DNA from: Prostheceraeus crozeri
Lineage: Eukaryota > Platyhelminthes > Polycladida > Euryleptidae
Reading direction: 5' to 3'
NCBI GenBank assembly: GCA_907163375.1
Contig: CAJQUW010006815.1
Location: 1 to 64,000, forward strand
DNA: 64,000 nt
The notes beneath the pieces were generated by a model. That model was not told the DNA's origin and ran no database searches. It worked only from the letters and a program-made list of their open reading frames with translations. The translations under genes were made by a program, and so were the position numbers. Below, piece by piece: positions 1 to 11,503 of this stretch. Every line of letters starts with the position of its first letter. Position 1 is the first letter of the stretch.

Positions 1-3000
1 TGTCAGCATCAGCACCGGTTTATTGCCGACTGAAACACGTCTCCACCTAAACGACCGACTATTGATTGACAGCGAAGAATGAAAGACCTCTTCAGTGTCC
101 TTCTACTAACATAGCAAGTTCCGCCTTGCTGTTAATTGTTATGCCCGTACGGTTGAGTTACGCTCGCATGAGTTCAGGAGTTTGAACTAATGAACAATGA
201 TGCCAAAAGAGAAATTTGATTTAAATTTTATGTTTCGAAAGTACATCACCGCTTACATTATGTGCATTCGCTCCCCATGAATGAAATGAAATAAAAATGA
301 TCCGAAATACCAATAAAATCACAGCTATTGATAGTAAGATAACTATGATAGCTTATCTTTCATTATTAGTTTTTGTAATCGAAAATTAGATCGAATGTCC
401 CAAGAAACCACCACAATGAGAAATTCTCAAAATACAAAAACATTAAAACCGTGCTTTAAAATATTGGTTTAAAAAGAAGCAATGTTTTTAAACCCTAGCT
501 AGACTCAACCATATGTTAATAACGTCCATGTTAACATATCCACCTTTTTAATTTTTCCGAATTCATCGAATGTCTTCAAACTTAGTCACATTGGATCTAG
601 AATTGGCTTGATATGTCAAAGAGTGATGGCACAGCACCACTGAGAGGTCTTACTTCTCATGGACACTGGCACGAGAAAAGCTACTTAGTTAGAATATACA
701 TGACGCGATTACGAAAGGAAATTCAAAATGCAGTTTTTGATTATGAGCTTCGTGGGATTATTGTCTACAATGTACACTGACCGACAAAGCAAGTGCTGCA
801 AATTTTCTATAAACCAGAGATATTCTACACACTCAGCGCTAGTGCGACTGTGCTCATAAAATGAGCCCACTTTGCGGTCTCTTATCACGGGAGTTTGCAC
901 ATTTTTCCGAGAGGAATGTGCAATGAAACTTAGAATTTCTGGGAAAAAAGCAAGCTTTGGATGTTGACACTTGGTTTCCGTGCTATTCAATTTCTGCCTC
1001 TTTCTTGAACTGAGATTTCTTTTAAGATTCAAACTGAAGACACAATACTGAGACATCGAGGGCGTTAGGCTTCTATGACACTTCATTAAGTTTGCACATG
1101 ATCTTGCCAAGATCTAGACTGATTTAATTTCAAATTCTGATTTCTAGAGCAACTTATTTGTCCATCTTTTTCTGAGCGGAAAATTAAGTAATACATAGCG
1201 GTTTTCTGATATGCCCTTTCTGGCATAAATCAGAGGTTAGAATATCATAACACCGGTATTCTTAGCAATTTATCAACTCTGTACTTCATCGCATATATAT
1301 AGCGGCATGCTTGCTTAATAGTGTAAGCAAGCAAATGATATCGTGCGATACCATGGTGTACAGCGATGCCATGAAGTGAATATGGATCCTTTTGCGTAGA
1401 ATCAGTCTTCTATTATTAGAAGAATCAAGTCAGCATTCTGAATATATATTTCTATTCATTCACTGTATAAAGTAACCTTTGCATGATTTACAATATGCGA
1501 TGATTATCATGATAAGCTGATAACTAATAACTGTCAATCATGAGATGGTGGTTACAAGTTTGGTTGGACATTGGAAAATTTGGAACTTGGGAACAGAACA
1601 CTCCTGTGTACCAGTATTCCACCTTGGGACATTAGTTAGACAACTGTCACACTGAGTTGATTGGGTCGCTCCCAACTCGATGTGACATCTACTCGGCAAA
1701 TATTTTGAAGCCGACAAGCGTACCGAATATTTTGGTCAGCTACATCTTAACTCCTGGGCATGGACAACCAGGCCATTTATCCCAAAAGTCTGCGAACAGT
1801 CTAGAAAATTGTTTCTTACTCAATTTGAAATGTGTAGAGAAGTCAACTAGCATGCAGATTTCAGCCGACACACTAGTCTTCAATAATGTAGGCTACCCGG
1901 AATTATATCAATAATGTATCACTATCAAATGAACAGTTCGTAGTCCAGTATTTAAGCCTTTTCGAGAGCTTGGCTTGCCTTCTCGTCTATCAAGCGCTGT
2001 CGGGGACTTCTAAATTCAAAAGATGACAGCTGCCTAGAAAGGCCGAGTTATTAAAAGAACATGCATTTCGCAGAGGAGTAAGGATCCGAATTTGAAGTTG
2101 CATGCAGAGCATCACAAACTCCGTCACACTTTATGATTAAAAGTCGAGTTTTAGCAGTAATCCTGTAAGCAGTAACCCACAACGGAAATAAAGCTACCAG
2201 AATTTATTTGCATGTTATTGGATAAAAAGTATGGATTTCTTTGAAACAGCTTGTATCTACATGTACTTCATTCAGTTTCTTTCTCATTTGGCGCTTTTAG
2301 TCCCTTATTTTAATTTTGCCCTAAGTTCAGTTCATCGTAGCTCACCGAGAAAAGTGAGGTAGATCAGTTCTTCTCCCGTTGATATTGCGAGACTTTTTTG
2401 AGGTCTTGCCCTTGTTGAATTTTATATAGATAAGGTGCTTGTGCTCATTGACCGCATTACATAGGCCTAGAGTCTATCTATTATAAAGTCAAATCATTAT
2501 ACTGTATCATTATACACTATCAATCATTATACTGCACTTCATAATATTATGCTGTGCTTCATCATTTCGCCAATTTCAAAGTATTTGTTTTGTTTCATCG
2601 AAAGTTCATATTTAGCCTACCTTTGTGGAATTGATGCCGCAAGGCAGGCGCATTAGATGATATATCTCAGCTGGCGCATTAGATGATATATCTCATAGAC
2701 ATCTAACGTATTATCTAAAACCATATTCAACATCAATTGCTCTCGCATTGTCAATTCGTTATGGCTATGGTTGAATCTATAACATGGATTTTATGTCTCA
2801 CAGCTATTTTCTCTCATCAAAATGTTCAAAAAGTACCCAATTTTAGTTACGAATCTCGGATTCTCTCAGATGAATTGTTATTTAGACTTGGGAATACAAT
2901 CGCATTTCGTACATTTGCTTGTCCATTTAAGGGACCTTCAGTGCTTGAAGTAGGAAAAAAGTATCGAAAGGCGGATATCGTTTTTAGTAATCAACGATGC

Positions 3001-4920
3001 CCGGTCATTCGCCAACAGGCAACATTCATAAACCGAACCAGATTTTAAGTAACAGGTTGAACGATTTCTGTCATTTTTGTCTTCCTGAAGCTGTTGAAAT
3101 TTCGTGCAGAATGTCAAGATAACAAAATACGTCAAGTTAATGTGTCATTGGCCAATCCTCATATCAGCTTTCACATATCGGAGACAATTTTTCCTTGAGT
3201 CACACAGAAGTTAAGTCCTCGATCTCATTTCAAATATCGTGCGAATAGCGAAAAGCAAATATGAGAGCGCATTTCCTGTAAGGAAACGTAGGAATTTGAG
3301 AAGCACCGGTACAATTCGTTCCTCAGTTAATGAACGGCAAAATCTTAGTTCAGTTCATTCACTCGTAAGTTCGAATACCGATACTCATGAATGTAAATAA
3401 GAAAAAGTTAACGTGGCTAATGCAGGCTTATTTGATGAAATTCCAATATGAAAAGTTTGATCCTGACAAATAGAATGCTGCCGCATGGATATTTTCGTGA
3501 TTGTTGCCTGTAATTCAGAAAGTGTTTATAATTTACAGACTACATAATGAGCAATAATAGTAGCTCGTTCCCAAACGATTTCAAAGACTTGTAAAAATCA
3601 TCATTTGTTATAATCATAATAGTTGTCAATGGTTATTGAAACATTGAGAATCTAAAAATATTACAAAATTTCATTTATATTTTGAAAATTGCATTTGGAT
3701 ATTAGAATTGCGAAATATTTTTGAACCAACGTTTTCTCATCATCATGCTTTTATTTAAAGGATACAAACATCTAAAGTCTTGATGAGAGCGATAATAGAT
3801 AACCAATGAATGTCCTTTTTGATGTTTTCCTTTTGCATTTCCTGAGCCTTGTCCTATGCAACGATCGTTAGCAAGGGTATGGCTGCATATTATTATTAGA
3901 AACCAACGCAAATACGAAATTAGCGTAATTGACATTTTTTCAAACTTTCAAATCATCATGCAGCTACTTCTTGATAGTGTGATCATTCTAATAAAATCAG
4001 TTGCTGTATTCTTTGAATAAGGAACGATCTCATATGGAACAAAATTTAATGAGATATGTCCTTGAAAGAGACGGATATCGGAACTAGCATATTGATAGCC
4101 CACTGCACTAGGCAGTAGGCCAGTAATAAATATATATTGCACAAAAATAGTATACAAAACAAATATATAGACCTCAGAACAGTGCAGAAGAGTCAGTTTG
4201 ATTTAATTTCGAATATCACTTGAATTCAATCATTCAGATTCAGTATAATGCAAATGTGTTATTAAAACATAATTAATGACGGCTATGATCTACCCCATAT
4301 GTATATAATCAATCAAATAACATGAAAAAAGAAAAGATAGAATCAACCTTTAGAAAAAATTATTGAGGGTGGCAACTCTCATTCAATGAAACGAGGTGAA
4401 TATTTTTGCATTGAAAATCAGAAGGGCTTACCTACTTCAATGTAGGTAACATGTACGATTAATTTCATATAAATTTAACGATCACAAAAATGTTACTCGA
4501 ACACTTAATATGAAAAATGGATGGCGTGCAATCGAATTTGTATGCGCTCAAGTAGGTGTTCATTTACAAATTGTAAAGAAATAGTTCCATTCCCTAATCA
4601 TAATTTGAATTATCACTCATCTATGTCAAATTCCTGATTCAAAAACGAAAATAAAGTGGAATAAGTGACTTCACTCATGTAATGAGACATCGAACAGCTG
4701 TTTAACAATTACCTCAGTGAGCGGATGGATTACATAACCCTAATTACCTGCAGCTTTTGACAGCAGTTGATTCAATAGAAGTGTAATCAAACATTACACA
4801 ACTGTTACGCATAATGAAGATCCGATAAAAGAGGTTATCAATTAAGATCATCAAGCTTACCATAATTATGTCCCAATACCACGTTGACGAAAAGAGCAAA
4901 ATGTTCGAATAGTGCTTGCT
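1..4920. other. Gene-less AT-rich stretch
   Basis: I see no supported gene here. Open frames reach 133 codons (709-1110, minus) but carry no recognisable domain, no biased composition and no flanking splice pattern. The only clear structure is a short tandem duplication near 2.65 kb, listed separately, and a small hairpin at about 1308-1331 with arms GCTTGCTTA and TAAGCAAGC. Confidence 0.6.
2647..2695. repeat. 26-bp tandem duplication
   Basis: Two adjacent copies of a 26-bp unit beginning GGCGCATTAGATGATATA start at 2647 and 2673. The second copy lacks its last few bases. It looks like a recent slippage or short duplication and has no evident function. Confidence 0.8.
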
Positions 4921-4932
4921 AACCCTTCTTCA

Positions 4933-5096
4933 TATAAATGTGGTCTAAACAGGCAGGCACTCAATTTTGGCGTCCGTATTGTTGACGCGCGCACACTCGT
5001 TCAGTGTTCGCGGTTCGCCTGCCCGTTTGCCTGACTGCTGCCTTTCTCTCTCTCACACACACACACTAAACTCGCTCGTCCACTCGAGACTCGGAG
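4933..5096 (+). promoter_or_regulatory. Candidate TATA/initiator promoter and non-coding first exon
   Basis: A TATAAAT box at 4933-4939 is followed 30 bp later by an initiator-like TCAATTT (A at 4963), the usual core-promoter spacing. The DNA downstream, to about 6.0 kb, is visibly richer in G+C and CpG than its surroundings. A consensus-like splice donor, GGAG followed by GTGAGA, occurs at 5096/5097 and would give a first exon of about 134 bp. No ATG-started frame of note lies inside, so the exon would be untranslated. No downstream exon was recognised in the window, so the target gene is unknown. A chance TATA box in a CpG-rich repeat is the main alternative. Confidence 0.35.
5044..5066. 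repeat. CT/CA microsatellite
   Basis: A short run of CT dinucleotides passes directly into CA dinucleotides within the candidate first exon. Confidence 0.85.
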
Positions 5097-5149
5097 GTGA
5101 GAACCCGCGTACACCCTGCCAACGCTACTATAGAAACTGCGCTCAATAA

Positions 5150-6469
5150 CTAAGTGAGTCGGGCAGAGTAGCTTTCCAAAAGACAGTCGCTGTGAAGCAC
5201 AAGCTCAGAAAACTTTGACAGTCAGACAACAATGTCAATGCTGGCGGCAGATAGATGAGAAGTGGGCACTCGTTGGCAGCCGGTCCCCTGTGAATAAAAC
5301 GCAAACGAGAATGACATTTTTGGATGAAGACAGCTTCACCCTTATGCTCGCCTTATGACACGTACACACTGTCTTCTTGTGTAGTCTATTGAGGAGCTCG
5401 TTACAGCAAGAGAGAAAAGGCGGTGACGCTCCTTTAGCAATAAAATGAGTATGTTAATGTAGAGACAACAAGCACTCACTTTGCACAATCAAATGCACAC
5501 AAGCTTTCGACCACTGCTAACAATGATCGGCGCGACCTCGTAGTCTGCTGTCCTCGTGTCTTCGTTCTATTTCCTTTCGTCGAAATGCAACTGAGAGGGA
5601 CGAGTGTGTGTGCGAATGTGTGTGCATCAGCGAATGTGCGTATCAGTATGTGTGCACAGATGCTGCTTTATGTTCGAGAAAGGTATTCGGTCCTACCAAA
5701 GCATGAGCGCACGCACCAACAATGACCCAGCCAAATTCTGGAGACATCGCGAAAGTAACGAACGAGTGTATGTATATGCTTGCAACTTGTGACCAAAATG
5801 GTGTATGAGACTTTCCTCGTCTTTGCAGTATCTCTCTTGCCACAGTTCGTGCTTGTCTCCTCTTAAGTTACAGCCCCTCTCTACAGTCAATCCGGACTGT
5901 TTACGTGCAAGAAGTAATTCGAGCTAGCTGTCTTAATGAATAACATTGACTGTCGCGCCTGTGCCGTGCTGTTTCAAGGCTGTTTGTCCTTTGGGCCATC
6001 GATCAGTTTGCAGCAGGCAACTTGCAATAGCATGGCAAAAATTGGTACACAAGTTGCGATGACAAACACGCGGCTGCATTCTCGAATACGAAATATTGTT
6101 ATTCTATGAGAGACCAGCAAGGATGCTGATGTGTAGCAGTGAACTGAATGAATGTCCTCCATGCTGGACAGGACAGGTTTGTATCTACGCTTTTGGACTG
6201 CCTCTGCTATATATTTTCGCTCAGATAATTTGCAGATAAATGTAGCTCTAACCAAGATTGTATTCTTTCAGAAATTAATGAATGTATGACGCCTTTAAAT
6301 AATGTACATGTAGTTCCAGTAGTTCTAGTGATGCACCGGTGATAGGCTGATAGGCAGCGCACTTTATATTCTTTTTATATTTGGTTAAGACGTTAATTTT
6401 CCGAACTCCTGGGAGAAGGAAAATTTTTGTCTCGAATGTTTATTGCTTATGTTTTGCGTTACTATCGAA
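5150..6469. other. Gene-less stretch after the CpG-rich block
   Basis: The first 800 bp is moderately GC-rich and includes a TG-rich patch near 5600-5660. No coding region, RNA gene or repeat boundary could be supported. Confidence 0.5.
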
Positions 6470-6479
6470 CTGAGAAGGC
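6470..6479. repeat. Left target-site duplication of the foldback element
   Basis: CTGAGAAGGC immediately precedes the left tip and is repeated exactly at 7159-7168 after the right tip. Confidence 0.85.
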
Positions 6480-7158
6480 GGGCGCGTCTAAATGCCACAA
6501 ATACAACACAAATACGCCACAAATACACCACAAATCCGCCACAAATACAGGGCGCTTCTAAGTACCACAAATGCGCTACAAATACGAATAAATACCACAA
6601 ATACGCGACAAATACATTTCAGCCGCCTCAAATGCATTTTTCCTGCCGCAGATACATCGAGATTGACACAGAAGCAACAAATCGTGCCACAAATGCATTC
6701 TTACTGTTAGAAATAGAAGCTATGATTGTCACAAGTACACTAAAACTAACATATATATATATACAGCACAATCAGTGCAAATTTGAATCACCCTGAAGAT
6801 TGCCACAAAAACTTCCCCAACACATTCCTTTTCGTACAAGTAGATTGTAACGCACATAAATGCATTGAGCATCGCCACATATACCGGTACTTTTCAGTTT
6901 GTGCTAAAACTACAGAAATTATGCCTATGTACAGATTTTTGATTCTGTATTGCCAAAAGCGCTGTGTAAATCAGTCGAAACAGGTGGCAATAATAGCTTC
7001 TATTTCTAACAGTAAGAATGTATTTGTGGCAAAATTTGTTGCTTCTGTGTTCATCCTGCTGCATCTGTGGCAGGGAAAATGCATTTGTGCTGTATTTGTG
7101 GCGGTTGAAATGTATTTGTGGCGTATTTGTGTTGTATTTGTGGTATTTAGACGTGCCC
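6480..7158. mobile_element. Foldback-type element with repeat-filled inverted arms
   Basis: The two ends are long inverted repeats. The left arm runs from 6480 to about 6738 and the right arm from about 6980 to 7158. Both tips read GGGC, then G or A, then CGTCTAAAT. Both arms are built from an approximately 11-bp unit, CCACAAATACR, repeated several times, then an inner unique part containing TTACTGTTAGAAATAGAAGC. The element is flanked by a perfect 10-bp direct duplication, CTGAGAAGGC, at 6470-6479 and 7159-7168. The central 240 bp has no coding capacity, so it is non-autonomous. Long inverted arms with internal tandem repeats and a 9-10 bp duplication recall Drosophila Foldback and Mutator-type elements. 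The superfamily assignment is inference. The open frames inside are artefacts of the repeat. Confidence 0.85.
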
Positions 7159-7168
7159 CTGAGAAGGC
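7159..7168. repeat. Right target-site duplication of the foldback element
   Basis: This is an exact second copy of CTGAGAAGGC, directly abutting the right tip of the element. Confidence 0.85.
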
Positions 7169-7273
7169 ACAGGGCACCGAAGGCCCATTACGATTTGCTT
7201 TGAACTAGTAGTGGACAACCAATTAGGAATAAATGATCACAAAAGTAGTAGCCCACGGACCACCAATTTTGAA

Positions 7274-8048
7274 CAGGGATACGGAGTCGGAGTCCCGGAG
7301 TCCTATCATTTTTGCTGGAGTCGGAGTCCTATCAAATGAAAGGACTCCGGCCTATAACTAGACACGAAATAATATAATACAAGCAAATTATTTATTCTCG
7401 TGCATAGCTGTCATTGTCTTGATGTCAACTTTCTCCGTCAAACAAAAGTACAGAGACACTGTTGCATGCAAAGTTTATAATAGTTGAGGGAATGAACTGT
7501 GACAGTGAATAAAGGATTGTCCTTTCACTCGGTGATTTAGTAGAATAGATAAACTTTCCTAGCCTCGATCACACCTACGTGCATAAGGTTGCATCAGAGA
7601 CAAAAATGAAATACTAGTTTGTTTGAGAACATTACCTCTTACCCTTACGTTAATTAATCGTGTGTGATGGCTCCTCTAAAGCGCATATTAAAATCGAAAG
7701 TGCGCTCACATTTTTTGGAGAAGGATGGGAGATTTTCCTGCCTGGTAGAGACTGGATAAAAACCGTGTGAAGCACACATCAAGAAGATAGGAGGAGCCGG
7801 GTCGCATGCATCCAACTGAAAGCGACATCTGATCAACTATCATCGAAAATGATTGATAATTGATACAATGATCGCTAAATATACGAGTAGGTTCAGGTAA
7901 GCCTATAATGATCTATGATGTAGGCTACCAGTTAATTTTTCAAAAAACTAGGCTTATTTACTTGACACCCGGAGTCGGAGTCCTATCAACCCCCGGAGTC
8001 AGAGTCAAGGTTGGAGTCCTATCAAAACGATAGGACTCTGCATTCCTG
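7274..8048. mobile_element. Non-autonomous element with GGAGTC-rich ends
   Basis: The left end begins CAGGGATACGGAGTCGGAGT and the right end, read inward, begins CAGGAATGCAGAGTCC. These are imperfect terminal inverted repeats. GGAGTC and its complement recur several times in the terminal 70 bp on each side, at 7280-7350 and 7970-8040. The middle has no coding frame. CAGGG-type tips suggest a hAT-like MITE, but the flanking 8 bp do not match clearly, so no target duplication is claimed. A related partial copy lies at about 60575-60689. Confidence 0.6.
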
Positions 8049-10825
8049 CTTTGAGAAGCCAGAAATATGCTTAAAACTCCTCTATTCCAAGCTGTTCAGC
8101 GTATATAAGGACTGTTACACCATAGGCTACCTTGTGGTTGACTGGTCGCATGTCCTTATATGACATAATTGTGCATGTACATGTAGGTGTTTGCAGCAGT
8201 ATTTTGCTGCGCGGCCATGCATTACCCACCACCATATTTTACCACTTCGAGACCATGATTTTCTTTCTCCCGACAGTTCTGACAAAGTGAACAGCAAAAT
8301 GTAAATTATCCCAGCGCTCGGTCAATTGCGGGAATGAATTTTACTTCTATTGTTTTCTTGTTTTTTCTCATTTGTTAAGTTTAAGCTTCAATTAATCAAT
8401 GCGCTTGAGTATTTTTAGATAATGTGTATCGACATTGATATCTCCTGCATATTTTCCGTATTTTCAATTATGAACAGTCTGCCACCCGAAACCAGAAATT
8501 TATATTAAATCAAGTTGCTTTAGAATAAAACCTAAAATAGACGTGTGCAAGCCCGACCCGACCGGAATTCGGGTTTTATTTTCGAGTTATGAATTGAATT
8601 TATGGTGCGTAGGAATCAAATTTGTAAATATGCTTTAGTTTTATTGACTTTCTCAGTATCAAATGTATATGCTGTCGCTATATAGGGGTAGTAAGTTCCA
8701 CTGGAGAACATGAGATTGAATGTTGACTTATCATTCATGTATACGGCAGGCCTACAGTGGAATAGAATGTCCCCTAACCTGAGGGTTCCCTTTAGCTTAT
8801 TAAAAGAATATTTGTTTTATGGGCAATTATCGTGCATTTTGAAGAATCTTATGGAAATGGGATTTACCATGAAATTCCCATTGGAATCCAGTGGGAATCG
8901 GATGGGAATGGGAAGAAGAAATCTCGTCCCACGGCAATAAGCTATAGGGTATTAAATGCACTTATTATAGAATGTTGAATATGTCCTCAATCGAGTATTT
9001 ATTGCTAACGGCTTTCTGTTTCATCAAACTACATCCTAGCTTTTTAAAGTACATCATAGGCCTAATTTGAAAAAAATATAGTAGGCCTATAATGAAATAT
9101 AGCCTACATAAAGCAATATGCATGTATTGCAATAGTCCGAGAATCACAACAAAATTATGCATATACTATTATTCCGATATGACATTCGTTTGACAATGAT
9201 GTAGCAAACCGATGCACGCAAAGGGCCTAGTCTTTTTAGTTTTCCACCATTACTGTTATTGACAACAATTGTCTTCGTGACCGATATGCAATTTATGTCG
9301 ACTTGACTGCAATCGATTCTAATTAATCGAATTAATGGCACCAGTCTATTTTTAAACCTCAAAAAGGCTCATGCCCAAACTTACTAACTAAAACAAATTT
9401 CGAGTCGGTTCGAGTCAGGAATTCAAAATTATGATTCGCATGGGGTTTCAAATCAATTAATAGTCGTTGCACTGACCATTTTGAATTTTTTTGATTTACT
9501 AAGGTGAACACAAATTTGCTTTCTAAATTGGAAATGGCATATCCATTAAGGAAAAGCAATTAATTTGCTCACTTTGGAATTGTGTAGTAAGACAGAATAA
9601 AAGGAGGCTCAATCCGACTTAAAAACTGAGAGCGGCGATTAGCCTAACTGACTACATATGCTGGCGTGCGTTATTAATTTTGAATACATGTGCTGATCTG
9701 CTTTGATATACCGTTTTTATCAAACCTTAACATTTTTCATTGCAAAAGTATAATGGTGCATGACTTTTACAGATGATATCATGACTTGCTTAAACATATT
9801 AAATATGAATGAAAATGTCCTCTACTTCAAGACAGTGTCAGCTCGTATTTCAGTGTCATTACTTAATCTCACCTCCACTTTATTGTCATTCTGTAAATAC
9901 GGTATCTCAGTTCGCCTTGTCATCAGTCATCTCATTCATTCTCTATTGTGTACATGTACGTGTCTTTCTATTGAAAAAATATACGTTTCTGATATTCTGA
10001 CATGAAAAATCAGCATGGCAACAATTCTAAAGAACCGATGGGCGGAACAAGCATAGTTGTCTACCAATGTGCGGGAAGAATGAAAGTGAAATGCTTTTTA
10101 GTACAAGGGTAAATTTGTACATGTACATGTATGAACCTTGGTTGTATTTGTGTATCCAATCATTTTCTCTTCAATGAATGTTATCCTTAGAAATTGAAAG
10201 GATCGTCGCAATCAGAGAATTTTGAAGGAATTCAAGGCAACATGAAAGCTATGAGATGCTTTTTGCAATGCACTGGAAAGATATCTGTTCAATTAACGTA
10301 TTATTTACGGGTTTTTACTTTATTACTACACATTTTCATTCGTAGACCAGATAATGGTCTATATAATCGTGTGTCAATAAGCATGAATAAGACAGTGCAT
10401 GTCTACCACATTCTTCATCTCGTGAGCGTTTCGTCTAACACAGGGCAGCATGATTGATTTGTATTAGGATATCAGCTAAGTAACATTTCATACTTATCTG
10501 TCATTATACAGCAACATTTTCAAACGGCTATATTTGTATGAAAGAATATTACACTATGTTTATGAGACGTAGACCTCCCAACGGTTCAGTTTTAGACATT
10601 TTATTAGACCAATTTTATGAACTCATGAAACTATTCTTCGAAATGCTTGCTTTGAGTTTATAAGTAATAGTAGTAATTCGAAATTTAAACTCGAAAGCTC
10701 GCCTTTGAAGATTAAAAGAATTTAACATAAAATCTTATACACAACTTTCGAAGCAATCAAAAAATCATTTGTATGTTTAAACAAGTTGCAGGAATGCATT
10801 TTAAAAATACATGCAGATACAAAAT
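8049..10825. other. Gene-less stretch
   Basis: No gene was recognised. A short GC-rich word, CAAGCCCGACCCGACC at about 8548-8563, resembles the end of a widely dispersed repeat but has no visible partner end. Frames such as 9760-10005 and 10194-10457 have no domain signature. Confidence 0.5.
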
Positions 10826-10833
10826 GTACTAAC
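10826..10833. repeat. Left target duplication of the hAT-like element
   Basis: GTACTAAC directly precedes the left inverted repeat. The exact same 8 bp follows the right one at 11496-11503. Confidence 0.8.
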
Positions 10834-11495
10834 CATAGAGTAGGGATATGTAGGTAGAGTGTCGACTCAAAAAAGTGTCTGTATACAGTGAAAATTTTTT
10901 TATCAAAAGATTCAGTTTTTTGCGGAGATTACGTTTCCGTGGTCCAAAAAATTATTTGAGCAGTCTTAAAAAAAGTCAAAATTTTGCCAATTTATATACT
11001 ACCGAGATGACTCCTCTATGTAAGTAGCATGCAACAAGTTGGATATAAAAAGGAATGAATAACTGCTAATAGGCATCCTAACTAAGCGGAAATTAGGCTG
11101 ATTATCAATGGAATTTCATGATCCGCATTATAATGAAAGTCTTCATGAAAAAGTCGACATCTTATTGTGCTTTCTTGACTGAAATTTCATATTTCTAATT
11201 CATGAAAGCAATAGCAAGTCATCAAGTTGCCAATTTAACAAATATTGCCTCTCCAAGGCTGTCATGACACGGACAATCTGTAAAATAATATCATTTCCAT
11301 CTGCTTTGCTATCATGATAAGTCAATTCCGTTGTAATTTCTTCAAAACTGCATAAATGTGTATATCTCATATTTTGAAACAATTCCGACTGTATCGAACT
11401 GTATCTCCCTTGAGTTCATTTAATAAAATCGAAAGTGTACATTCGGGATTTGATAAATGCGGAGTTACCACTCTACCTAGCATACTTACTCTATG
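10834..11495. mobile_element. hAT-like MITE with 8-bp target duplication
   Basis: The ends are imperfect inverted repeats of about 35 bp. Both start CATAGAGTA, and both contain TAGGTAGAGTG a little further in. The element is flanked by a perfect 8-bp direct repeat, GTACTAAC, at 10826-10833 and 11496-11503. The 662-bp body has no coding frame. An 8-bp duplication fits hAT or P-type transposases. hAT is the likelier guess, but no autonomous partner is in the window. Confidence 0.8.
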
Positions 11496-11503
11496 GTACT
11501 AAC
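11496..11503. repeat. Right target duplication of the hAT-like element
   Basis: This exact copy of GTACTAAC abuts the right inverted repeat. Confidence 0.8.

Noticed and set aside
709-1110. 133-codon minus-strand frame
   Set aside because: No domain, no splice context and composition like its surroundings. Chance frames of this length are expected in 64 kb.
6443-7208. Overlapping frames on both strands rich in Thr, Gln and Asn, or in Val, Phe and Trp
   Set aside because: They are translations of the CCACAAATAC array in the foldback arms, not proteins.
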